This document shows positions 7,089 to 13,524 of a stretch of 17,933 nucleotides of DNA, piece by piece. A program made the position numbers and the translations under genes. Origin of the DNA: Caulobacteraceae bacterium (GTDB lineage: Bacteria > Pseudomonadota > Alphaproteobacteria > Caulobacterales > Caulobacteraceae); contig JACDGF010000004.1 in assembly GCA_013815405.1 (NCBI GenBank), positions 1 through 17,933 on the forward strand, written 5' to 3'. Position 1 is the first letter of the stretch; each line of letters begins with the position of its first letter. The notes below the pieces were generated by a model. That model searched no databases. It saw only the letters and a list, made by a program, of their open reading frames with translations, and was not told the DNA's origin.

Positions 7089-8312
7089 CTAGATCACTCC
7101 GCCGGCGCGACGGCGGTCGGAGCCGAGGAATCCCAGCTGGCGGCCGACGTCGGCGAAGATGGCGAGGGCGGTATCGATCTGCTGGACGCTGTGAGCCGCG
7201 CTGACGCTGGTGCGCAGGAGCCGGACATTGGTGGGCGTCGCCGGCGGCAGGGCCAGGTTGAGGTAAAGGCCGGCTTCCAGAAGCATCTTCCAGAAGATCA
7301 CGGCGACCTCCTGGTTGGGCATCGCGACGGCGACGATGGGATTGGCTTCGGGTCCGGTCTCGAAGCCCATGGCGCCGAGGCCATCGTAGAGGCGGCGGGC
7401 GTTGCGCATTAGGCTGACGCGCAGTTCCGGTTCGGCCCGAACCTTGACCAGGGCCTCGAGGGTCGAGGCGACCACGCCGGGGGGCAGGGAGGCGGTGAAC
7501 ATATAGGGCCGACAGACGATCCGCATGAGGTCGAAATCGGGACTGTCGGAGACGCAGAAGCCGCCGACGCTGCCCAGGCTCTTGGAGAAGGTCCCGACGA
7601 TGAAATCCACGTCGGCTTCGACGCCAGCCGCCTCGGCCAGGCCCCGGCCGGTTTCGCCCAAAACACCCAGAGAGTGGGCCTCGTCGACCAGGAGGTAGGC
7701 CCCCGTCTCGCGCTTCACCGCGGCGATTTCCTTCAAGGGCGCGGTATCGCCGAGCATCGAATAAATGCCCTCGACCACGATCAGACGATCGCCCGGCGCG
7801 CCTTCCAGGCGCCGCAGCCGCTTGTAGAGATCGTCGGGGCTGTTGTGCCGGAATCGAATCACCTCCGAGGCGCCCAGGCGCGATCCGTCGTAGATGCTGG
7901 CGTGGCTGTCGGCGTCGAGCATCAGGTGGTCGCCGCGGCCCACCAGGGTCGAGAGCACCCCCAGATTGGCCTGGTAGCCGGTGCTGAAGACCATGGCGTG
8001 TTCACGGCCATAAAACGAGGCGAGCGCCTGCTCGAGCCGCATATGGCCGTCATAGCTGCCGTTGGCGATGCGCGAGCCGGTGGTGCCGGTGCCCTGGCGG
8101 CGCGTCGCCTCCACCGCCTTTTCGATGCAATCGGCGTCGAAGGTCAGGCCCAGATAGTTATTGGTGCCCAGCAAAATCGTCCGCCGGCCGGCGAGCATGC
8201 CCTCGGTGGGCGACAGTACGCTGTCGAAGCGGACGTTGAACGGATCGACGCCGTGCTCGCGCAGTTCATCATAGGCAAGCTTATAGGCGGCGTGTTTGGC
8301 GAGAATCGTCAT
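7089..8312 (-). CDS. spt: Serine palmitoyltransferase
   Basis: A 407-residue PLP enzyme of the alpha-oxoamine synthase family. It condenses L-serine with a fatty acyl thioester to give 3-oxo-sphinganine and CO2, the committed step of sphingolipid synthesis. Visible landmarks are NNYLGL (51-56), His138 (DSHASIYDG, stacks on PLP), DEAHSLGVLG (210-219), the PLP Lys244 in GTFSKSLGSVGG, and Arg367 in LLRTSVSAAHS, matching the carboxylate-binding Arg of the Sphingomonas enzyme. The length agrees with soluble bacterial SPT (about 420). Alternatives in the family are KBL, AONS and ALAS. The operon with ACP, acyl ligase and ceramide synthase decides for SPT. The ATG at 8312 overlaps the acp stop by 4 bases, so acyl-ACP from the coupled gene is the likely substrate. 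It lacks a membrane anchor and should be cytoplasmic or peripheral. Confidence 0.93.
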   Translation of the reverse strand: MTILAKHAAYKLAYDELREHGVDPFNVRFDSVLSPTEGMLAGRRTILLGTNNYLGLTFDADCIEKAVEATRRQGTGTTGSRIANGSYDGHMRLEQALASFYGREHAMVFSTGYQANLGVLSTLVGRGDHLMLDADSHASIYDGSRLGASEVIRFRHNSPDDLYKRLRRLEGAPGDRLIVVEGIYSMLGDTAPLKEIAAVKRETGAYLLVDEAHSLGVLGETGRGLAEAAGVEADVDFIVGTFSKSLGSVGGFCVSDSPDFDLMRIVCRPYMFTASLPPGVVASTLEALVKVRAEPELRVSLMRNARRLYDGLGAMGFETGPEANPIVAVAMPNQEVAVIFWKMLLEAGLYLNLALPPATPTNVRLLRTSVSAAHSVQQIDTALAIFADVGRQLGFLGSDRRRAGGVI

Positions 8313-8605
8313 GCTGGGGTCCCGCTGCGCAGGTCTTGGACTGCGTGGATCAAATCGCCCACGGTTTGAATCTGGGCGATCCGGTCGAGGGGGATGGAGA
8401 TATCATAGAAATCCTCGATCGCCATGACGAAATTCATCACCCCCAAGGAATCCATGCCGAGATCCTCGACAATATCGGTGCCGTCACTGACCTGGACGGG
8501 ATGGCCGAGGACTTGCTCGAAGATAGCCGAAATATCGTCCCGGACGGGCCGTCCCCACCCGACCACCTTACTGTCCACGAGCGCCAACTGATGGTTTTGC
8601 CGCAT
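8309..8605 (-). CDS. Sphingolipid acyl carrier protein
   Basis: A 98-residue acyl carrier protein with the phosphopantetheine site at Ser53 in DLGMDSLGVMNF and the helix-III region EDFYDISIPLD. It should present a fatty acyl thioester to the SPT encoded immediately after it (ATGA overlap). The N-terminus is about 17 residues longer than in the other ACP of this window. The ATG at 8605 has only a weak AGGCGG before it. A GTG at codon 10 (VDSKVVGWGRP) would give a more usual length but has no visible ribosome-binding site. About 125 non-coding bases separate it from the upstream acyl ligase gene, enough for its own promoter. Confidence 0.92.
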   Translation of the reverse strand: MRQNHQLALVDSKVVGWGRPVRDDISAIFEQVLGHPVQVSDGTDIVEDLGMDSLGVMNFVMAIEDFYDISIPLDRIAQIQTVGDLIHAVQDLRSGTPA

Positions 8606-8655
8606 GCCGCCTGTCTGCCGTTTCGCTTGAAGGTCGCGAAGCTCCGGCGCGCACC

Positions 8656-8682
8656 GTAACAGGTTTGAGACGCTCGCGACAA
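8656..8682 (-). promoter_or_regulatory. Candidate promoter for the acp-spt-lptFG-bcerS operon
   Basis: In the gap between the ligase stop and acp, the minus strand reads TTGTCGC, 12 bases, then CCTGTTAC. This resembles the Caulobacter housekeeping promoter (TTGACGS, 10-14 bases, GCTANAWC) with a good -35 and a partial -10. It lies about 50 bases before the acp start. Judged by eye only. Confidence 0.3.
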
Positions 8683-8730
8683 CTGCGCGCGGGCGGCCTC
8701 CCCGATCAGCCCGGCGGACCGTCGGCGCAA

Positions 8731-10461
8731 TCAGGCGAGGGCCCGCTCCCCCATCTTGGCGAGGCCGCCGGAGAGATAGCGGCTCCGGGCGCGCGAACGG
8801 CTCAGCTTGCCTGAGGATGTCTGTGGCAGGCTGTGGGGAGGGACGAGCATGACCTCGGCGTCCAGCCCGTGGCGGGCCCTGATCAGATTGGCCACCGCGC
8901 CGCGCAGGCTTTCCCGCGCCGCCGGGTCGCTCAGACGGCATTGGATCAGGGCCACCACGCGTTCTCCTTCGACATCCGGAATCGAGAACACGGCGACATC
9001 TCCGCTGCGCAGGCCGCCGATCTCCTGCTCGGCGCTCCACTCCAAGTCCTGGGGCCAGACATTGCGGCCGTGGACGATGATCAGATCCTTGGCGCGCCCG
9101 GTGATCACGATCTCACCGCCAAGGCTGTAGCCGAGGTCGCCGGTGTCGAGCCACCCGTCGGGCGACAAGGCCTTGGCGGTCTCATCGGGCTCGCCGAAAT
9201 AGCTCCTCATGAGGCTGGGCCCTCGCGCGAAGATTCGCCCCACGCCGCGGTCGGCCAGGACGGCGCCGCCGGCGTCACGCACTTCGACCTCGTGACCGGC
9301 CAGCACTTTACCGCAGAGCGCGAATTCGCGCGCGCGGGCGCGTGCCGAGTGCGAGGGCTTGCCAGCGTGAGCGTAGCGCTCCAGGCGGTCCACGTCGATC
9401 ATGTCCGTGCGCAGGCCTCCGCCAAGGGGGGCCAGGGTGAGCGCCAAGGTCGCTTCGGCCATGCCGTAGCTGGCCACGAAGGCGCGAGGGTCGAAACCCG
9501 CCGGAGCGTAGGCGTCGCTGAAGGCGCGCAAAGGTTCGGGCCGGATCATGTCGCCGCCCAGGCCGGCGACGCGCCAGGAGGCCAGGTCGAGTCCGGCGAG
9601 GCTGGCGGTCCCGGCGCGACGGGCGGCGAGATCATATCCGAAGGTCGGCGCGTAGGAGATGCTCCCGCGGCGTTTGGAAATCAGGTCCAACCACAGCCCG
9701 GGCCGGCGCACGAAGGCGCCGGTGGGTAGAAGGTCGACGGAGACCTGAAAAGCCAGGCTGCACAGCAGCATGCCGACCAGGCCCATGTCGTGGTAGAGCG
9801 GCAGCCAGGAAACGGTGCGGTCCTCGGCCGAGACATCCAGCCCGCGCCCTCCGATCGCCACCACATTGGCCATCAGGGCGCTCTGGGTCACCGCCACGCC
9901 GAGAGGAAACCGGGTGCTCCCGGAGGAGAACTGCAGATAGCACAGGCCAAACGGGTCCGGCGGCGGCAGGGCCTCCTCTCGCGCCAACGGCAGTTCGGTC
10001 ATCGCGCCGGCGCGCAAGAGGCCGAGCCCCGCTCCCGCCTGCTCAAACCATTCGGCCAGGGCCGAGGGCGCGAAAGCGGCTCGGGCCCCCGCCGACATCA
10101 TCAGGCGCCGGACGTGAGCCACATAAGCATCCTTGCCCGCGAACGGCGCCGGCAGAGGCACGGGGGCGGGGACCAGCCCCGCGTATTGGCAAGCGAAGAA
10201 GGCGCGCAGGAAGTCGCCGTCGCTGTCCGCCGCCAAGGCGACGCGATCGCCAGGCTCCAGTCCCACCGCCAGGAGGCCGGCGCCGAGGCGACACGCTTGT
10301 TCGCGCAGCGCCGAATAGGGCAGGACCTCGACCAGTTCGCCGCGGAGCGAATGAATATTGACGCCGGTGGCCTGGCCGGCGGCGCAGTCCAGCGCCTCGG
10401 TGATGGTGGAAAAGTCGCCGCGGCGGAGCGTTCGGCCGGGCGCGGTGGGCGTCGGGGTCAA
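8731..10461 (-). CDS. Fatty acyl-AMP ligase / acyl-ACP synthetase
   Basis: A 576-residue ANL-superfamily adenylating enzyme. Visible motifs are the P-loop A3 motif FSSGSTRFPLG (178-188), A5 SYGMAEAT (331-338), A7 Asp439 in LDTGDLGYS, A8 Arg456 in ITGRAKDLIIVHG, and the catalytic A10 Lys552 in TSSGKLSRSRAR. The length and the FSSGST and WLPLYHDMGLVG stretches resemble fatty acyl-AMP ligases, which pass acyl-adenylate to an ACP, more than acyl-CoA ligases. The usual P-loop Lys/Arg before Gly is Leu187 here. The neighbouring acp is the natural acceptor, and a homologous ligase belongs to the Caulobacter ceramide cluster. The start is a TTG at 10461 with a poor ribosome-binding site. A stop precedes in frame, and only non-standard codons (CTG, ATT) lie between, so the N-terminus is uncertain by about 10 residues. 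Confidence 0.88.
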   Translation of the reverse strand: MTPTPTAPGRTLRRGDFSTITEALDCAAGQATGVNIHSLRGELVEVLPYSALREQACRLGAGLLAVGLEPGDRVALAADSDGDFLRAFFACQYAGLVPAPVPLPAPFAGKDAYVAHVRRLMMSAGARAAFAPSALAEWFEQAGAGLGLLRAGAMTELPLAREEALPPPDPFGLCYLQFSSGSTRFPLGVAVTQSALMANVVAIGGRGLDVSAEDRTVSWLPLYHDMGLVGMLLCSLAFQVSVDLLPTGAFVRRPGLWLDLISKRRGSISYAPTFGYDLAARRAGTASLAGLDLASWRVAGLGGDMIRPEPLRAFSDAYAPAGFDPRAFVASYGMAEATLALTLAPLGGGLRTDMIDVDRLERYAHAGKPSHSARARAREFALCGKVLAGHEVEVRDAGGAVLADRGVGRIFARGPSLMRSYFGEPDETAKALSPDGWLDTGDLGYSLGGEIVITGRAKDLIIVHGRNVWPQDLEWSAEQEIGGLRSGDVAVFSIPDVEGERVVALIQCRLSDPAARESLRGAVANLIRARHGLDAEVMLVPPHSLPQTSSGKLSRSRARSRYLSGGLAKMGERALA

Positions 10462-10497
10462 GGGCGGTGGTCCAATCGAAACCGTCTTCAGAGAATG

Positions 10498-10537
10498 GCG
10501 ACGTCGCGCCCATCATGGCACAGGCCGCGACGTCGCG
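10498..10537. promoter_or_regulatory. Twin GCGACGTCGC palindromes in divergent promoter region
   Basis: The 150-base gap between the acyl ligase (minus) and ABC exporter (plus) contains the perfect palindrome GCGACGTCGC twice, at 10498-10507 and 10527-10536. The second copy extends to the 12-base palindrome CGCGACGTCGCG. The centres are 29 bases apart. Two copies of one palindrome between divergent genes look like operator sites for a dimeric regulator. The regulator is unknown. Confidence 0.4.
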
Positions 10538-10611
10538 TCATTATCGACAATGCCGCAAGACCTGATAGTCGGTAGACGCGGCGCGAGGCGGTGTGGAGAT
10601 ATGGCCCCTAG

Positions 10612-12465
10612 ATGAACGAACCGGGCGCGATCGAGGCCGCGAAGGACGGCCGTCCCAGCCTTGGGGCGCTTATGAAGGAGGCGTTCCTGATCGACGCCTG
10701 GCGGCGGGAAAAGCGGCGCGATATCCGTCCCCTGACCCGCCTGGCGCCGTTCGTCCGCCGCCACCTTTCCGATGCGGTCCTCGGTATCGTCTTCCTGCTG
10801 CTCTCGACCGGCGCTCTGCTCGCGATCACCGGGGGGGCGCGCCAGGTTCTGGATCAGGGTTTCGAACTTCACAGCCGCGCGGCCCTGGTGCGGGTTTTCT
10901 CGTGGCTTGGGCTGGCCGCCCTCATCCTCGCGGCAACGACCGGCCTTAGGGTCTATTTCCTGTACAAGCTGGGCGAGCGGGTGGTGGCGGATCTGCGCCA
11001 GACTGTCTTTCGCCATGTGCTGAACCTGGATCTCACCCACTTCCTGAAGCTACGCACGGGTGAGGTCCTGTCCCGCATGACCACCGACATGACCATCGTC
11101 GAGTCGACGGTAGGCAACGTCATTCCCGCCGCCATGCGAAACCTGCTCACCCTGAGCGGAGCGCTGGTGCTGATGGTGGTCGTGAGCCCCAACGTCACCG
11201 GCCTGGTGCTGGTGTTGATCCCGCTTCTGCTGACACCCCTGTTCCTGATCGGCCGGCGCATCCAAAGACTCTCCGTCCGGGCGCAGGACCGGTTCGCCCA
11301 CGCGATCGGCTATGCCGGCGAGGGGCTCGAGGCCTTGGAGACGGTTCAGGCCTTCGGTCAGGAAGACTTCGTTTCGGCGCGGTTCGATAGCGCCATCGAG
11401 CGCGCGTTCGACGCCTCGCGGGCGCAGATTCGCGCCAGCGGCCTGATGTCGGGCCTGATGATCATCCTGATCTTCGCCGGCATGCTCATCCTGCTCTTCC
11501 AGTGCGCTATCGCCGTGATCGTCGAACGCTCGATGACCCCAGGCGCCCTCCTGCAGCTGCTGATCCTGGCCATGGTCGCGGCCACGGCGCTTCGCGACCT
11601 TTCCGAGGTGTGGAGCCAGATCCAGAAAGCCTCGGGCGCCGCCGAACGCATCGCCGGAATGATGGACGCGTCTTCGACCATCGCCGCGCCGGCCCGCCCG
11701 ACGCCTCTTCCCGAACCGGCGCGCGGGGAAGTGAGTTTCGAGAACGTCAGCTTCGCCTATCCGGGCCGGCCGGACTTGGCCGCCTTGAGCGGGTTTTCAC
11801 TGCGCGTACGGCCGGGTGAGCGGATCGCGCTCGTGGGGCCCTCCGGCGCCGGAAAGAGCACGGTGTTCCGCCTCCTGCTCCGCTTCTACGATCCGGACGC
11901 CGGCGCCGTGCGGATCGACGGCGTCGATCTCACCGAGACCTGCCCTCGCGAGGCCCGCGCCCGCCTGGCGCTGGTGGCTCAGGACGCGCCCCTGTTCTCC
12001 GGTTCGGCGGCGGACAATATCGGCTTCGGACGCCATGGGGCGAGCGCCCAGGACATCCGCGTCGCCGCCAGGGCCGCCCAGGCGGAAGGTTTCCTGATCG
12101 CCTTGCCCGACGGCTTCGACACCGCCGTGGGCGAGCGGGCCAAGACCCTTTCCGGCGGACAGCGCCAGCGCATCGCCATCGCCCGGGCGCTGATTCGCCT
12201 CTCCCCCATCCTGCTGCTGGACGAAGCCACCAGCGCCCTGGACGCCGAGAACGAGCGCCTCGTCCAGCAAGCCCTGCATGTCGCCATGGAGGGGCGCACC
12301 ACCCTGGTCATCGCTCACCGCCTCGCGACGGTGCTGGAGGCCGACCGCATCGTGGTCATGGACGCCGGCCGGGTGGTCGAGCAGGGCCGCCACGGCGAAC
12401 TGCTCGCCCGGGGCGGGCTCTACGCCCGCCTGGCGCGGCTTCAGTTCGGGGCCGAGGCGGCCTGA
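10612..12465 (+). CDS. MsbA-type lipid ABC exporter (fused permease and ATPase)
   Basis: A 617-residue half-transporter of the MsbA/LmrA class that works as a homodimer in the inner membrane. The exporter membrane domain (about residues 45-345) has six predicted TM segments, including 55-75, 97-118, 173-192, 196-214, 282-303 and 311-328. The ATPase domain (about 372-610) has Walker A GPSGAGKST (409-417), Q-loop VAQDAP, signature LSGGQ (513-517), Walker B with Glu538 in ILLLDEAT, and H-loop His569. MsbA relatives flip lipids across the inner membrane; the cargo here is unknown. It is divergent from the acyl ligase and converges, with 5 bases between stops, on the CDP-alcohol transferase. ATG 10612 directly follows an in-frame TAG and its GGAG is 13 bases away. 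Met21 (10672) is an alternative. A lipid-linked role near the ceramide genes is inference. Confidence 0.92.
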   Translation: MNEPGAIEAAKDGRPSLGALMKEAFLIDAWRREKRRDIRPLTRLAPFVRRHLSDAVLGIVFLLLSTGALLAITGGARQVLDQGFELHSRAALVRVFSWLGLAALILAATTGLRVYFLYKLGERVVADLRQTVFRHVLNLDLTHFLKLRTGEVLSRMTTDMTIVESTVGNVIPAAMRNLLTLSGALVLMVVVSPNVTGLVLVLIPLLLTPLFLIGRRIQRLSVRAQDRFAHAIGYAGEGLEALETVQAFGQEDFVSARFDSAIERAFDASRAQIRASGLMSGLMIILIFAGMLILLFQCAIAVIVERSMTPGALLQLLILAMVAATALRDLSEVWSQIQKASGAAERIAGMMDASSTIAAPARPTPLPEPARGEVSFENVSFAYPGRPDLAALSGFSLRVRPGERIALVGPSGAGKSTVFRLLLRFYDPDAGAVRIDGVDLTETCPREARARLALVAQDAPLFSGSAADNIGFGRHGASAQDIRVAARAAQAEGFLIALPDGFDTAVGERAKTLSGGQRQRIAIARALIRLSPILLLDEATSALDAENERLVQQALHVAMEGRTTLVIAHRLATVLEADRIVVMDAGRVVEQGRHGELLARGGLYARLARLQFGAEAA

Positions 12466-12470
12466 TCCAT

Positions 12471-13361
12471 TCAGCTTATCGCCGCCGCCAACGCCCGGTT
12501 TCGCCGGCCGCGCCACAGGGTGAAACCGGCCAGCGCGAGGTTGAGGGCGACGACCTCGAACAGGAAGAACCACAGCGGCCGGTTCGCCAGAATGGCCAGA
12601 AAGGCCGCGATCGTGCGGCTGTTGGCGCCCAGCACGGCGCTCGCCTTGACCACCGGTGCGAAATATCGGCGGTAGTGACCCTTGAGCGCCTGGGCGGTCT
12701 CCCCCCCGGCCGCCAGTCTCGGCTCCATCACCGCCTCCAGGCGGGCCTCTCCGGGGCTAACGAGGACGGACAGGCCGACGTAGAGGTCGCCCAGAAGGCC
12801 CTGGACGGCGCCGGACCGGTTCAGGGACTCCAGGTTCTGGCGCATCCAGGTCGCGCCGTGGACCCAGCGCCGATAGGTCTTGCGGCCGGTCTCATAGGCG
12901 TTGGCCTGGATGAAATGCGAGAGGGCCGCAGCGACCGCCCAGGCCCAGGCGCCGAGCCCCAGGGTGCGCTGGAGGATGACCGCGAAGGCGACATAGACGA
13001 GGGCCTGGCTCACATGATCGCAGACGCCGTCGACCAGCTCCCCGGAGGTGGACGCCCGGCCGGTGCGACGGGCCAGATCGCCGTCGGCGCCGTCCAGGAC
13101 ATGCCAGGCGAACAGGAAGGCGAGGCCGGCGAATGCGCCCCACGGCGCATTGAGCCGGGCGTAGCAGAGCGCCCCCGCCGCCGCCATGAACACGCTGGCG
13201 ACCGAGACCTGATCGGGGGTCACGTGCGTGCGGGCCAGCCCGTCGACGAGCGCCCGCGAGAGCGGGTGGATCAGGTAGCGGTTGGTCGCCTCCTCGATCT
13301 CGACCGGGCGTCCCGGCGCCGCGCCGGCTGGCGGCGTGGCAAGAAGGGGGCTTGATTCCAC
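12471..13361 (-). CDS. CDP-alcohol phosphatidyltransferase
   Basis: A 296-residue integral membrane enzyme of the CDP-alcohol phosphotransferase family. The full catalytic motif is present: Asp90, Asp93-Gly94, Ala97-Arg98, Gly107, Asp111 and Asp115, matching DxxDGxxAR(x8)GxxxDxxxD exactly. Hydrophobic segments lie near 52-68, 74-90, 117-146, 206-222 and 244-282. Such enzymes move a phospho-alcohol from a CDP-linked donor to an alcohol acceptor. The length exceeds the common 180-200 residues of PgsA/PssA because of a loop at about 150-235. It is divergent from the MIPS/cytidylyltransferase fusion, so CDP-inositol is the likely donor and a lipid alcohol (ceramide or diacylglycerol) a likely acceptor. 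This would be the reverse of classical PI-phosphate synthase, where the lipid carries the CDP. The start is a GTG with GGAG 12 bases ahead. The acceptor is unproven; inositol phosphate (DIP synthesis) is the alternative. Confidence 0.88.
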   Translation of the reverse strand: MESSPLLATPPAGAAPGRPVEIEEATNRYLIHPLSRALVDGLARTHVTPDQVSVASVFMAAAGALCYARLNAPWGAFAGLAFLFAWHVLDGADGDLARRTGRASTSGELVDGVCDHVSQALVYVAFAVILQRTLGLGAWAWAVAAALSHFIQANAYETGRKTYRRWVHGATWMRQNLESLNRSGAVQGLLGDLYVGLSVLVSPGEARLEAVMEPRLAAGGETAQALKGHYRRYFAPVVKASAVLGANSRTIAAFLAILANRPLWFFLFEVVALNLALAGFTLWRGRRNRALAAAIS

Positions 13362-13409
13362 GGCGGTTTTTGGCTCCTTCGGCGATCGCGCCGGTCGGTC
13401 TTGTGACGG

Positions 13410-13434
13410 GCGACGTCAGGCGATAGCCTAAAAC
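13410..13434 (+). promoter_or_regulatory. Candidate promoter of the inositol-phosphate fusion gene
   Basis: CCTAAAAC (13427-13434) matches seven of eight positions of the Caulobacter -10 element GCTANAWC. Ten bases upstream is GCGACGT, a partial match to TTGACGS. A leader of about 85 bases would follow. Judged by eye only. Confidence 0.3.
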
Positions 13435-13463
13435 CCGTCCAAACGGACTCTGGATCGATGGAA

Positions 13464-13483
13464 CGCGCGCCTAAAAGCGCGCG
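13464..13483 (+). other. GC hairpin in the leader of the inositol-phosphate fusion gene
   Basis: CGCGCGC, CTAAAA loop, GCGCGCG: a perfect 7-bp stem about 40 bases before the ATG at 13525. It could form in the mRNA leader. No riboswitch class is recognised and no T-run follows, so its effect is unknown. Confidence 0.3.
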
Positions 13484-13524
13484 CCGGCCCCGTTACAAAT
13501 ACCTCTCCCTCAAAGGAAGACTTC

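Noticed and set aside
10043..10516. Alternative frame beginning ATG-ATG upstream of the acyl ligase, considered as a frameshifted N-terminus
   Set aside because: The ligase frame itself continues with a normal ANL N-terminal domain from about residue 15, so no frameshift is needed.
10601..10615. Four-codon ATG-GCC-CCT-AGA-TGA frame overlapping the ABC exporter start, as a leader peptide
   Set aside because: Too short to support, and its GGAG is only two bases from the ATG. Probably chance.
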